From NCBI GenBank assembly GCA_000381585.1, contig KB906737.1:558001-622000 (forward strand): a stretch of 64,000 nucleotides of DNA, read 5' to 3'. This document shows, piece by piece, positions 27,896-37,107 of this stretch (its first letter is position 1; every line of letters starts with the position of its first letter). This stretch comes from Acidobacteriaceae bacterium KBS 83 (lineage in GTDB: Bacteria > Acidobacteriota > Terriglobia > Terriglobales > Acidobacteriaceae). The notes under the pieces were generated by a model. It was given only the letters and a program-made list of their open reading frames with translations, did not search any database and was not told where the DNA came from. Position numbers and translations under genes: made by a program.

Positions 27896-28201
27896 TGCCG
27901 ACGACGACCGGATAAACCCTTCAGTGTGTGCGCACCCCTCGTCGGCAATCGTCAGCCAGCAGTTTGCGTGTCCTCTGGCCCTTGCAGCGCCGGTACAGGC
28001 CGTTGCTGTAGCGCTTCGCGATATGCTCTGTGACCAAAGAAGCGGCATCGATTTTCCCCATTTCGGAGAAATGAAAATTTCACGCCGTTAGGTCTCACGC
28101 TGGCCACTTTCAAAGTATTTGACCCCCATACCCCCCGCATGCTTCTCATCCGCGCCCCAGCAAGGGAAATTAGGAATGCTGAGTTCAAACTATGTAGGAA
28201 G
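27896..28201. other. Non-coding stretch with a diverged repeat and a C-rich tract
   Basis: No gene is supported between the second FixJ regulator and the primase element. It contains copy B of the diverged repeat (27952-28080) and, at about 28120-28137, a TTGACCCCCATACCCCCC tract. Short open frames on both strands overlap one another. Confidence 0.4.
27952..28080. repeat. Diverged repeat, copy B
   Basis: The counterpart of copy A at 9645-9775: TCAGCCAGCAGTTTGCGTGT at the left and AGAAATGAAAATTTCACGCC at the right, about 113 bases apart. The interior is only weakly alike. Both copies lie in intergenic DNA beside accessory genes. Confidence 0.35.
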
Positions 28202-28558
28202 TCAACTATTGCAGATATCCCTTGAATTCGCATAGCGGTTGTCCGTTGCTCTTTTCTTGCGATGTGGAGAGCCAGTGCAACCAACCTCCAGTTCTTTGAT
28301 CGCGAATTCGTCCGGATGGAAGTGTGGAAATACCTTGATAAATTTGGCTGACGTTCGGTCCAGCGCTGATCCTGAAGGATTTTCCAGCCCCGTAGATGTG
28401 TCCACACTGCGGCGGTAATGGGTTGGTGACGGGTCGTGACAAGTACAAAGTGACGGGTTTTCTCCTTTCTCTTCAATAGTTGTGACCGGTATGAGGGGTG
28501 TATGGGAAGCCTCTTGTGAGCGGCCTCGCCTTTGATAATTTAAGCGTGAACCCGTCAT
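28202..28558 (-). CDS. Possible small gene of the primase element
   Basis: An open frame of 118 codons starts 7 bases after the primase stop on the same strand, its ATG lying inside the GTGACGGGT repeat pair. It has natural-looking stretches (SAKFIKVFPHFHPDEFAIKE) but two overlapping frames on this strand are also open and look similar in quality, so the true frame is uncertain. No family recognised. If real it would be the last gene of the XRE-AlpA-primase operon. Confidence 0.25.
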   Translation of the reverse strand: MTGSRLNYQRRGRSQEASHTPLIPVTTIEEKGENPSLCTCHDPSPTHYRRSVDTSTGLENPSGSALDRTSAKFIKVFPHFHPDEFAIKELEVGCTGSPHRKKRATDNRYANSRDICNS

Positions 28559-28568
28559 AACCCGTCAC
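28425..28568. repeat. GTGACGGGT repeats at the primase 3' end, possible origin iterons
   Basis: Two direct copies, GTGACGGGT at 28426-28434 and 28450-28458, and two inverted copies, ACCCGTCAT at 28550-28558 and ACCCGTCAC at 28560-28568, the last pair repeating at a 10-base period. The final copy spans the primase stop codon. In P4-like elements the primase itself binds short repeats at the origin (established for P4). An origin here is inferred. Confidence 0.5.
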
Positions 28569-30748
28569 TCGTTATTCCCTTCTGATTGATTTCGCAATCC
28601 CAGCCCGAGATAAACCTTGCCTTTGCTCGTGTGTTTCTTTTGGAATCCGCGCTCGCAAAGACTCAATCCGAATGCCGTCTCGGTCATCGCATCTTCGCCT
28701 GCCCGCTCGGCCCACGCCCTGTAATGCTGGTACAGCCAGCGAGCTTGCGACAGCGCGTATTGACCAGACGTGCAGCACTCTTCAATGAAGCGAGCGAGTT
28801 GGTCCGACTCGGCGCGATATTCGTTCGTTGCCACCTGTACCGAGATGCTCGAGCCGAGCCCTTCGCGTTGCCACTTCAGGCAACCGTCAACTGCCCAGTT
28901 CAGAATGCCGGGTAGTTCTTCAAGCAGGTTCGATTTGAGTTTTTTGTCTTCGCGTCCGTTGAAGGACACCTCGAACGGGATCAATCTGAGCCGACTCCAG
29001 ATGCCAGCATCCGTTCCACGAATGACAGGTTTGCGATTCACGGCCAACCAAATATGGTGAGTGGGGCGCCACTCGACAGATCGCTCATATAGATTGCGCG
29101 CGCGTACCAGATCGCCGCCTGTGAGCCATTTGATAAGCGCTTCCGCCAAAGGCGCTCCTTCCCTCATTTCCTGTGACACGACCATACGTCGCCCGCGCAT
29201 GTTAGCCACGTCGTCGCGTGGACCACGGTCATCTCCCCGGGAGGTGAATGTAGAAAAGTCCGCCGTTGATGCGTAGTCGCCCAGTATTGCTTGGAGGGTT
29301 CCGAGAAACGTTCCTTTTCCGTTCCTGCCGGTTCCGTGCAACAGAAAGAGGCATTCTTCGCGGATGTCACCCGTTAACGAATATCCGATCGCCCTTTGGA
29401 CAAATTCGATGAGGTCCGGGCGAGGCGCAAAGATCTGATCCAAAAATTGAAGCCATCGCGGACACCGGGCCGCCGGATCAAAGCGTACTGGCGCAAGTTT
29501 GGAGATATAGTTCTCTGGGCTATGTGGATTTAGTTTGCCCGTCCGCAGGTCGATCGTGCCGTTCAAAACGTTGAGCAACCAGCCGTCAGCATCGAAATCA
29601 TTGATGCGAACCGCAATCCCATCCTCGGCTGCCGCCCTATTCAACAGGGCGCGAATCCCATGATCGGACTCCGACCGCAGTGCAAATTTAAGCGTCGCCT
29701 TGCGCCTGTCTTCGTCCTCCATGGCAAACGCATCCTGACGAAGTTGGCGGACAATCTTCTTCGCGTATCGCTCCACCTGGGCATCCTCGTCAGGCGCGAA
29801 CCGAGTCCCATCCCAGACGAACCATAACCGAAGCGAATGGCAAAAGAGCACCTCGCCGCGATATTCGTTCGCGAATCGTTCCGCGTTGCCCAGTTGAGTG
29901 AGGATCGGAGCCTCGGTCTTCGAGCGAGTCTGTGGATCGTATGCACTGCTGGTGATCAGATCGAGCACGCGGTCTCTGCCCCATACGCCGACCAGATCAT
30001 CCACGCCATTGACACCGGCATCGGCGGGGATATCGATGAACAGAATGCGAGCGACACGCCGACGAAGTTCTTTCGCCAAAGCGCTTCGTGCGATCCTGAC
30101 GCCCTCGTTTGTATGCACATTCGAGTCGAACAGGATCATGACCTGACGACCCTGCCATGCAATGGAGTTGAAGTCGGAGATGGGTCCTTTGACGTCTGAA
30201 TACCCACCTTGTGGGCCTTCGGTTCGGCCAGTCTTCCCGCGCCAGCTCCAGACACCCGGCAAGGCCATGGTCAGCCAGCATGGACGATCCGCAGTGTCGC
30301 CAACTTTGAGCCATGCAAGTGCGGATGCAGCGATAGCCTTCTTCTCGCCTTCCACAATGAGCAGGGGTAAAGTGCTGTCTGCAAGCCAAGACTGCTCCGT
30401 CCCGGGCACGAAGTACACCATGTTGCCGCGACCCGGCGGTGACAGATACTTTCCCCGAGGTTTGAGCACGCCGTGCGACCACTCACTTTCGGGCCTATCA
30501 CGGCGGAGACGGTACTCCCGGACACGGTTCGTCCCCGGCCAAATGTAAGGAATCGCGATGCCGGCAAAATCACCAGTCCCGTTCCTGCCAACGATGTCGG
30601 AACCCGTGGAAGAGTCAACGCGGCGCAGGAGTGCGCGCTCGGCCAAACCAGCATCAATGCCAGCCTGCGACAAACTGCGCAGGTCAGCGAGGCTGAGCGG
30701 AGAGCCGAGAACGGCGGGTCGCGGGGCGGGATGAATGGGCAGGGACAT
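28565..30748 (-). CDS. P4-type phage/plasmid primase-helicase
   Basis: About 727 residues starting at the ATG at 30748, which shares one base with the AlpA-like stop (TGATG). The N-terminal third has a toprim-like module (LLIVEGEKKAIAASALAWLK; IAWQGRQVMILFDSN) as in DUF3854 primases. The middle is D5_N-like, and the C-terminus is an SF3 helicase with Walker A GTGRNGKGT near residue 470 and WLAVNRKPVIRGTDAGIW downstream. Such proteins prime and unwind DNA at the origin of phages, satellites and plasmids. It is the core of a small integrated element. Length and motifs look intact. Confidence 0.92.
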   Translation of the reverse strand: MSLPIHPAPRPAVLGSPLSLADLRSLSQAGIDAGLAERALLRRVDSSTGSDIVGRNGTGDFAGIAIPYIWPGTNRVREYRLRRDRPESEWSHGVLKPRGKYLSPPGRGNMVYFVPGTEQSWLADSTLPLLIVEGEKKAIAASALAWLKVGDTADRPCWLTMALPGVWSWRGKTGRTEGPQGGYSDVKGPISDFNSIAWQGRQVMILFDSNVHTNEGVRIARSALAKELRRRVARILFIDIPADAGVNGVDDLVGVWGRDRVLDLITSSAYDPQTRSKTEAPILTQLGNAERFANEYRGEVLFCHSLRLWFVWDGTRFAPDEDAQVERYAKKIVRQLRQDAFAMEDEDRRKATLKFALRSESDHGIRALLNRAAAEDGIAVRINDFDADGWLLNVLNGTIDLRTGKLNPHSPENYISKLAPVRFDPAARCPRWLQFLDQIFAPRPDLIEFVQRAIGYSLTGDIREECLFLLHGTGRNGKGTFLGTLQAILGDYASTADFSTFTSRGDDRGPRDDVANMRGRRMVVSQEMREGAPLAEALIKWLTGGDLVRARNLYERSVEWRPTHHIWLAVNRKPVIRGTDAGIWSRLRLIPFEVSFNGREDKKLKSNLLEELPGILNWAVDGCLKWQREGLGSSISVQVATNEYRAESDQLARFIEECCTSGQYALSQARWLYQHYRAWAERAGEDAMTETAFGLSLCERGFQKKHTSKGKVYLGLGLRNQSEGNNE

Positions 30749-31023
30749 CAGACGGTCCGTACCGCACTCGCGGGTACACCAGCACCTCCGCTTGGAAGGC
30801 TCTCGACCCAAGCCTCCACGTCGGACACTTTGTAGCGCACGCCGGACCCGAATTTCCGAAATCGCGGGCCTTTCCCAAGCACGCGCCAGTTCTGCAGCGT
30901 CTTACGAGGAATGCCGTATGCGTGTTCGATTTCGACGTCAGTTATGAACCGCTTCGCGGCGAGAATGTCAGAAGTTTGCTGCAGCAGCTCAGCCGTGACC
31001 TGCAGTGATTTGGATTTATGCAT
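30748..31023 (-). CDS. AlpA-like helix-turn-helix (excisionase-type) protein
   Basis: A 91-residue protein. The core (FITDVEIEHAYGIPRKTLQN, then GPRFRKFGSGVRYKVSDVEA) is the MerR-like fold of AlpA/excisionase proteins: a helix-turn-helix followed by R-Y-x-x-x-D-V-E-x-W. The ATG at 31023 is favoured over an upstream TTG. Its stop overlaps the primase start, so it is in an operon with it. AlpA proteins activate or shape excision of cryptic prophages. No integrase is visible nearby. Confidence 0.85.
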   Translation of the reverse strand: MHKSKSLQVTAELLQQTSDILAAKRFITDVEIEHAYGIPRKTLQNWRVLGKGPRFRKFGSGVRYKVSDVEAWVESLPSGGAGVPASAVRTV

Positions 31024-31078
31024 GATGCCCTCGCGTCTCCGCCAATCATCGACGCGATGGGGCAAAACGAAACTGCAA

Positions 31079-31096
31079 ATAATCTGCAGAGATTAT
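31079..31096. promoter_or_regulatory. Inverted repeat upstream of the AlpA-like gene
   Basis: ATAATCT, GCAG, AGATTAT: a perfect 7-bp inverted repeat centred on a CTGCAG palindrome. Two more CTGCA copies flank it (31073 and 31103). It lies 56 bases upstream of the AlpA start, between that gene and the XRE gene. Probably an operator for one of the two HTH proteins; binding is inferred. Confidence 0.45.
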
Positions 31097-31133
31097 GCGA
31101 ATCTGCAAGGAATCGGCGAATCGTGAGGAAAAC

Positions 31134-31784
31134 TCATTCGCGGAAGAGTTCTTCGGAGGTAATCCCAAGCGCGTTCGCAACCGCCACTCGTGTTCCCTTC
31201 CCTATGGGATCTCCGGCCAGAACGTATCCCACTGTTCGCTCGCTCATACCAATCAACTTCGCGAACGCAAGGTTCGTTAGCCCCTTTCTTTGCATAAAGT
31301 CCTTGACCCGATCGGCTGCGGAAGCGTTCTTTCCCTTGTTTTCAGCCGAGCGCCGTTCATCGTCTACGTGCTGATCCTGCTCATCCGTAGCGCAGAGGAA
31401 CTCCAAGTCGAGCTCCTCATTTTGCAACTTCGATAGTTCGAGCGCATAAACGGCGTGCTCGATGTTGCCTTGCATAATTTTTTGAAATTCGCTAGCCGGC
31501 AGTCCTAATTTTCGGAATTCCGCCGCCTGTACGCTGAGCACTTTGCGAGCCGCCTGCTTCATTGATTCAGTCATGTCGTTATAGGCGCTGCCGCTGCTAA
31601 GGAATTCCTCAAATCCAATGCCACGGGAAGGCTCAGCGTTATAGAGAGTTTCAAGCCTGGACAAGGCCTGTGCTCTGATTAGGTGGGAGGCCATATACGC
31701 GGCTCGGATTCGTTGGCGGGCCTTACGCGAAAGGAGATTTTCGGGATCGTCGGGATCGAGCACGGGCAGTGACAGGTCGGACAT
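31134..31784 (-). CDS. XRE-family regulator with long N-terminal domain
   Basis: A 216-residue protein with GAGAGG before the ATG. The last 65 residues are a Cro/CI-type helix-turn-helix (DFMQRKGLTNLAFAKLIGMS, then ERTVGYVLAGDPIGKG and ANALGITSEELF). The first 140 are helical and charged, with no recognised family. It heads the XRE, AlpA, primase gene order on the minus strand and is preceded by three TGTAGCGG repeats. It is probably the repressor of the element. Confidence 0.85.
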   Translation of the reverse strand: MSDLSLPVLDPDDPENLLSRKARQRIRAAYMASHLIRAQALSRLETLYNAEPSRGIGFEEFLSSGSAYNDMTESMKQAARKVLSVQAAEFRKLGLPASEFQKIMQGNIEHAVYALELSKLQNEELDLEFLCATDEQDQHVDDERRSAENKGKNASAADRVKDFMQRKGLTNLAFAKLIGMSERTVGYVLAGDPIGKGTRVAVANALGITSEELFRE

Positions 31785-31817
31785 CGCAAACCTCTCGGGA
31801 TTTCACGAGGAAGTCGC

Positions 31818-31847
31818 TGTAGCGGAAATTGTAGCGGATGTAGCGGG
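31818..31847. promoter_or_regulatory. Triple TGTAGCGG repeat upstream of the XRE gene
   Basis: Copies start at 31818, 31830 and 31839 (12- and 9-base steps). They lie 34-63 bases upstream of the XRE start. Directly repeated short motifs here fit an autoregulatory operator. The repeats are seen; the function is inferred. Confidence 0.5.
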
Positions 31848-31930
31848 AAGACAAGGGTAAAAGCCGGTATTTTAGGGTACGAGCCCCAACCGCTGATGCC
31901 TTGCTAACTCGCTGATTCTATTGTGGAATA

Positions 31931-32007
<77 letters not shown>

Positions 32008-32091
32008 TGAGGGTGGCCAGAGCGACGGGCGGTGCCCCGCTCCTATGGTCCCTCAACGATAACAAATGGAGAAGCGGGCAGTCAAAAGCCC

Positions 32092-33381
32092 TCAACTGCA
32101 GTGACGCAGTACCGACTGCGCTGCTCGGCGTCCGGAGGCGAGAGCACCTTGGATCGACGGCGTCTCCAGATAGTCCCCACACAGGTAGACACCTTCGGCC
32201 AGGCATAGATTTTTTTGCTGCCATTCGGCGCGCGTGCAGAGGGGCAAAGCCTGCGCGATCGGATATCCACCGATGATGTTCCACCCTGCAACATCCGCAC
32301 CGAACCAACGCTGCAGTTGAGCACGGGCATCACTTTCCAGTCGTTCCATCTGCGGCGCGGACTGTGGCGCACGGCCAACCACGTTTGCGGCAACCAAGTG
32401 CATACCCGGGGGAGCGTACCGTTCACTAGCCTGGCTCACAACCATGACATGATTTACTGGACCGGCGTTTGGCCCATCCCCGTTCAGCGCGAGCAATGGG
32501 CCATCGATGGGTGTCTGTTCGGCGGCATAATAAAAGGTAGTGCCCCTGTTCCACTGGACCGGGCTCCTAGTGCCCCGGTTGCGTCCCGCTTGACTGCCCA
32601 GGAGCAAACGCGCCTGCGCGTCGTCCACGGCCAGCACAACTTGACGAGCTGCATACGTAGTATTGTTTCCAGTTTCAAGCACAAAGCCGTTAGCTGTTCG
32701 CTTGAGCGCGATCACACGAGCCTTCGTCTCTAAACTCCCGCTCGTCAACCGAACGGCTAGCTGACGCGGCAACGCCTCCATGCCGCTCTCCGGCACAACT
32801 GCGTCGCCATACGCGAACATTCGGAAGAGGAACTGAAAGTAACGGCTCGAGGTTGCCAGCTCACGCTCTAGAAAGACTCCGCCAAGAAATGGGGCAAAGA
32901 AGCGATCTATCATTTTGGGGGAGAAGCCGTAATCCTCGAGAAATTGCCGGGTCTTCACCTCTGGTTTCCTAAAAAGATCCACAGGCTCACCCCGGCCCAC
33001 CAGACGACGCAGCCGTGCGATGCGCAACTTGTCACCGAAACTCACCACGGGATCTACCGCAATGCTCAGCGCGGTTCCCAAAGAACCGCGGAATGGATCG
33101 GAGAAGTGGTGAAACCGGCCGCCATGGCGCACTAGCGCGCCATGCGCGAAACGGCGCAGTCGAAGCGCCTTCATGTCAAAGTGGTGAGCGAGTTCCGGAT
33201 AACCCGTGAGCAGAATCTGAAATCCGCGATCCAGCCGAAATCCCTCTACCTGGTCAGTGCGAATTCGTCCCCCTGGTGCATCTTCGGCCTCCAGCAATCG
33301 AACTGACAGACCTGCCCTCTCGAGCATCACAGCGCAGGAAAGGCCGGCAAGACCCGCCCCCACGATGGCTACATCGACCAT
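32092..33381 (-). CDS. FAD-dependent amine-oxidase/phytoene-desaturase-like oxidoreductase
   Basis: A 429-residue flavoprotein. The dinucleotide motif VAIVGAGLAGLSCAVMLERAG begins at residue 3, followed by E-A-E-D-A-P-G-G-R-I-R-T, the hallmark of protoporphyrinogen-oxidase and phytoene-desaturase-like enzymes. The C-terminal GVYLCGDYLETPSIQGALAS closes the FAD site. The ATG at 33381 is chosen so that the Rossmann strand starts the protein; the frame extends upstream to 33468. No signal peptide. Substrate unknown; carotenoid- and heme-pathway neighbours are absent. Confidence 0.85.
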   Translation of the reverse strand: MVDVAIVGAGLAGLSCAVMLERAGLSVRLLEAEDAPGGRIRTDQVEGFRLDRGFQILLTGYPELAHHFDMKALRLRRFAHGALVRHGGRFHHFSDPFRGSLGTALSIAVDPVVSFGDKLRIARLRRLVGRGEPVDLFRKPEVKTRQFLEDYGFSPKMIDRFFAPFLGGVFLERELATSSRYFQFLFRMFAYGDAVVPESGMEALPRQLAVRLTSGSLETKARVIALKRTANGFVLETGNNTTYAARQVVLAVDDAQARLLLGSQAGRNRGTRSPVQWNRGTTFYYAAEQTPIDGPLLALNGDGPNAGPVNHVMVVSQASERYAPPGMHLVAANVVGRAPQSAPQMERLESDARAQLQRWFGADVAGWNIIGGYPIAQALPLCTRAEWQQKNLCLAEGVYLCGDYLETPSIQGALASGRRAAQSVLRHCS

Positions 33382-33543
33382 GAACGCCAGTTTGCCACAC
33401 ACGGCGAGAGCGGACTGCCTTACTCCGAATGAGCGAAGACACGTCGTAAGCTGAGTCCGGCAAGACACTCCCTCAGAAGATCAACTCATTAACAATCAAT
33501 GCGAGGTTCTCTGGCGGTCGGCCATTAGGATGATGAGAGATTT

Positions 33544-34974
33544 ATGCGGCTTCCCTTTCAACGAACTCTTTTCCCGATACTTCTGCTGATCGCGGCGATC
33601 ATTGTTCTTCTGAATGCTTGGTGGGCGCTTCAATCGGTTCGCACGCTGGCCACCAATGCATACTGGCTTGCCCACAGCTGGCAGGTGGTCCACCAGGTGG
33701 AGCGCGTATTGGGCTCCGCCGTCAACGCGGAGACAGGCGAGCGCGGTTATCTCATCACCGGGATGGAAAGCTACCTCGAGCCGTACACGTTAGCTCGCCA
33801 GGAACTGCCCGGTCAGCTCGATCGACTGCAGTCACTCACGTCGGATAATCGCCGCCAGCAAGAGTGGCTACGCGATCTTCGCGCCGCGCTAGGCCGTCGA
33901 CTGCTCGTGCTCCAAAAAGCGATCGATGCGCGCACGCAGAATGGTCCGAATGTGAAAACGCCACTGCTGGCCAGTGGGCCCGGCAAAGCTGAGATGGATC
34001 ACGTGCGTGCCGTGTGCGATTCCATGGAAGCCGAGGAAGACCGGTTGCTTGCGATTCGAAAAGCATCAACGGATACCAGCACCCTGCGTGCACAGGTTGC
34101 TGTGGTGTTTGCCAGCACCTTGGATTTCCTTCTCATACTCTTTGCCTTCTGGGAATTCGTGCGTGAACGCAAGCTGCGCGTTGCCGCAGAGACCGCCGGC
34201 GAGCGGCTTCTGCTCGCACAGCAGGAGACGGAGGCTAGAGCCGCGGAAGTCCTCTCGTTAAACGCGACCCTTGAGGATCGAGTACGCGTACGAACTGCCG
34301 AGCTGGAGCGCATCAACCGGGAGCTCGAGGCCTTCAGCTACTCCGTTTCTCACGATTTGCGAGCACCGCTGCGCACAATCGATGGATTCAGCCTCGCTCT
34401 TCAGGAAGACTTCGCAGCCACCATCGACGACACCGGCAGAGACTATATTGGCCGGGTTCGCGGCGGCGTCCAACGCATGGGCCAGCTCATTGATGCGCTC
34501 CTGCAGCTCTCGCGCATAACCCGCACCGAGATCGTGCGCGAGGAATTCAGCATGAGTGGACTGGCCGAGTCGGTTGCCTCTGATCTGCAAGAGCAGAATC
34601 GTGAGCGTAATCTCTCTTTCGACATCGAGGCGGAATTGAATGCGTATGCAGATCCACGGCTTACGCGCATCGCACTTGAAAACCTCATGAGCAACGCTGT
34701 GAAATTCTCCTCCAAAGTTGCCCGCGCTGAAATCCGGTTCGGATGGGACCCAGAGCAAAATGCCTGGTACGTGCGCGACAATGGAGCAGGCTTCGACATG
34801 ACCTACGCGGACAAATTATTCGGCGCCTTCAATCGCCTGCACGGGGACAAGGATTTCAGAGGCTCGGGCATCGGATTGGCCACCGTTGCCCGAGTTGTTC
34901 ACGGACATCACGGACGCATTTGGGCAAATAGTGCAGTAGATCAGGGCGCAACCTTCTGGTTCACTCTGGAGTGA
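33544..34974 (+). CDS. Membrane histidine kinase with CHASE3 sensor
   Basis: A 476-residue kinase. A first transmembrane helix (LFPILLLIAAIIVLLNAWWA) is followed by a periplasmic CHASE3 domain (about 38-170, with NAETGERGYLITG), a second helix (VVFASTLDFLLILFAFWEF), a coiled-coil linker, HisKA with His270 in FSYSVSHDLRAP, and an HATPase_c domain (NAVKFS; DNGAGFDM; GSGIGLATV). This is the phytochrome-like CHASE3-HK layout. No adjacent response regulator, so it is an orphan in this window. The signal is unknown. Confidence 0.92.
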   Translation: MRLPFQRTLFPILLLIAAIIVLLNAWWALQSVRTLATNAYWLAHSWQVVHQVERVLGSAVNAETGERGYLITGMESYLEPYTLARQELPGQLDRLQSLTSDNRRQQEWLRDLRAALGRRLLVLQKAIDARTQNGPNVKTPLLASGPGKAEMDHVRAVCDSMEAEEDRLLAIRKASTDTSTLRAQVAVVFASTLDFLLILFAFWEFVRERKLRVAAETAGERLLLAQQETEARAAEVLSLNATLEDRVRVRTAELERINRELEAFSYSVSHDLRAPLRTIDGFSLALQEDFAATIDDTGRDYIGRVRGGVQRMGQLIDALLQLSRITRTEIVREEFSMSGLAESVASDLQEQNRERNLSFDIEAELNAYADPRLTRIALENLMSNAVKFSSKVARAEIRFGWDPEQNAWYVRDNGAGFDMTYADKLFGAFNRLHGDKDFRGSGIGLATVARVVHGHHGRIWANSAVDQGATFWFTLE

Positions 34975-35034
34975 AGTCGACAAGTCTCCCACGCACGGAC
35001 ATTACACTGGGAGAAGCAGAGCGAGGTGGTGGTT

Positions 35035-35637
35035 ATGGCGCGCATTTCACGACTGGGACGACGTGACGTTACCGAGGCAGTAGGGGAGATTTATGACCGT
35101 TACGTAAGGCAGCGCGGCAATGTGCCAAACATGTTTCGCACGGTTGCCCATCGGCCGGAGATCCTGCAGACGATGATCGCGCATATGGAGGCGGTGCTCA
35201 ATACCGGAACACTGCCGACTTCACTGAAGGAACTCGTCATTGTGCGAACTTCGCAGATGAACGCCTGCGAATACTGCCTCGCGTCGCACTCATTGCTCGC
35301 GAAAAAGCTGGGATACAGCGATGCGCAGATTGCTGCCCTACCCGGCTTCGAAAGCAGCGATGCATTCAGTCCGCGCGAGAAGGCGGCGCTCCGGCTCGCC
35401 GAGCGCCTTACGCGCAACGAGAGACCGCTCGACGACGCGGAGCTTGCCGAGCTGAAGGGCCATTTCACCGAGGGCGAAATCGTCGAGCTGATGGCCGCCA
35501 GCGGTCTATTTAATTATTTCAACCGCTTCAACAATCTGCTCGCAATGGAGCCCACACAGGCCGGCGCAGGTGTGGAGCCCGTAACAACGCACGCATATCA
35601 AGGAACGGAAACCTGGACGGAGGAGAAAGATGCAGTT
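35035..35637 (+). CDS. AhpD/carboxymuconolactone-decarboxylase-like peroxidase
   Basis: About 200 residues with the AhpD motif [11 protein letters not shown], in which the two cysteines and the histidine make the thiol-peroxidase relay. The helical fold continues ([25 protein letters not shown]). GTG codons at 35026 and 35029 precede the ATG; GAGG upstream suits the ATG at 35035. Its stop (35638-35640) lies inside the SOD gene start region, a short overlap that ties the two to one transcript and an oxidative-stress role. Confidence 0.87.
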
Positions 35638-36172
35638 TGAGCGGATGATGATCCTGACGGTGCTGATGGCCTCAACTGCTATTGCAGCAGGCGCAGCTAA
35701 GGTGAAGCCGGTTGTAGTCGCGATCCACACCGCCGACGGCAAGGATGCCGGCACCGTAACCTTACGTCCGGGCAAAAGAGAGGCAGTCAATGTGAAGGTG
35801 GATGTTAAAAATCTGCCGCCGGGCGAGCACGGTATCCATATCCATCAATACGCAAAATGCGATCCGCCCGATTTCAAATCCGCGGGTGCTCACTTCAATC
35901 CCGGCAGCAAGCAGCACGGCACCAACAACCCGAATGGGCCGCATGCGGGCGACATGCCTTTTAACTTGACTGTAGGAGCAGACGGTACCGACAAGACCGA
36001 GTTCAGCACCACGGGAATATCTCTCGATCCCAAAGCGTTGGATTCCGTCTTCACCAATGATGGAACCTCAATCGTTATCCACGAAAAAGCCGACGACATG
36101 ATGACCGATCCCTCCGGCAACTCCGGCACAAGAATCGCCTGCGGCGTGATCATGACACCCAAATCGTTGTAA
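35630..36172 (+). CDS. sodC: Periplasmic Cu/Zn superoxide dismutase
   Basis: A 180-residue SodC with a signal peptide ([16 protein letters not shown]). Metal ligands are all present: Cu by His70, His72, His88 (bridging) and His151; Zn by His88, His96, His105 and Asp108. Cys77 and Cys171 form the conserved disulfide. It dismutates superoxide in the periplasm. GGAGGAG precedes the ATG, which overlaps the end of the AhpD-like gene by 11 bases. No truncation. Confidence 0.94.
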   Translation: MQFERMMILTVLMASTAIAAGAAKVKPVVVAIHTADGKDAGTVTLRPGKREAVNVKVDVKNLPPGEHGIHIHQYAKCDPPDFKSAGAHFNPGSKQHGTNNPNGPHAGDMPFNLTVGADGTDKTEFSTTGISLDPKALDSVFTNDGTSIVIHEKADDMMTDPSGNSGTRIACGVIMTPKSL

Positions 36173-36252
36173 TGTGGGCTTTTGGTAGCGCAGATTCCTC
36201 GTCCGGCTACTTAAGGCATTAGTGGGTTTGCGCGATTGTGCGATCATGCCGC

Positions 36253-37104
36253 ATGGCCCGCGCTACCATCGGATACCGGCTGAAACACCAGCCCCTCGCT
36301 GTCATTGGAGTTTCGCTGCTTGTGCTTTTCGCGGCGATGGCACTGCTGGCCTCCGCAGCAGCGCCCTACGATCCCGCCGCCATCGACCTGAGCCATCGCC
36401 TGCTCTCCCCTGGTCATGGTCATTGGTTTGGCACCGATGAGCTCGGACGCGATATTTTCTCGCGCATCCTTTATGGCGCGCGGATCTCACTGATCGTGGC
36501 CGTCAGCGTCGTTGCGATCTCGCTCTCGCTCGGCATGCTGATCGGAGGCCTCGCCGGCTACTACGGCGGCTGGGTCGATACGGCCCTCAACATCTTCCTC
36601 ATGAATGCATTCCTCGCGCTTCCGGGAATACTGTTGGCTATCGCGTTCGTTGCCTTCCTCGGCCCCGGCCTCTTCAATCTTGTGCTCGCGCTTTCCATCA
36701 GCGGCTGGGTCGGCTATGCCCGGTTGGTGCGGGCTCAGGTGCTAGCCGTTCGTGAACGTGAGTTCGTCGAGGCAGCAAGGGCTCTGGGCGCCGGCGATGT
36801 TCGCATCTTTACACGCCACATCGTGCCAAACATCGTGCAGCCTATCCTCGTGCAGGCGGCCATCGGGATGGCTGGCGCCGTCCTCGCTGAGGCGACTCTC
36901 AGCTTCCTCGGCCTCGGCATCCCGGCGCCTGCGCCAAGTTGGGGTTCCATGCTGAACGACGCGCGCTCTCACCTCTTCGATTCGCCGCACCTCGTCGTCT
37001 TCCCCGCTCTCGCGGTCATGGGTTGCGTGCTCTCCTTCAACTTCATCGGCGACGCGCTCCGCGACTACCTCGATCCGCGCACCCGTATGGCGGTCGGGCT
37101 ATAG
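36253..37104 (+). CDS. Opp/Dpp-type ABC permease (DppC-like)
   Basis: A 283-residue membrane protein with six predicted helices. The N-terminus is the usual DppC opening (YRLKHQPLAVIGVSLLVLF) and HWFGTDELGRDIFSRILYGAR is the family fingerprint. The EAA loop reads EAARALGAGDVRIFTRHIVP. A peptide or nickel importer needs the B permease, two ATPases and a binding protein; here the B-type gene is 1.7 kb away on the opposite strand and no ATPase or binding protein is in view. Confidence 0.9.
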   Translation: MARATIGYRLKHQPLAVIGVSLLVLFAAMALLASAAAPYDPAAIDLSHRLLSPGHGHWFGTDELGRDIFSRILYGARISLIVAVSVVAISLSLGMLIGGLAGYYGGWVDTALNIFLMNAFLALPGILLAIAFVAFLGPGLFNLVLALSISGWVGYARLVRAQVLAVREREFVEAARALGAGDVRIFTRHIVPNIVQPILVQAAIGMAGAVLAEATLSFLGLGIPAPAPSWGSMLNDARSHLFDSPHLVVFPALAVMGCVLSFNFIGDALRDYLDPRTRMAVGL

Positions 37105-37107
37105 GCG

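Noticed and set aside
28120-28137. C-rich tract TTGACCCCCATACCCCCC
   Set aside because: Looks unusual but one copy gives no basis for a function; noted in the stretch entry only.
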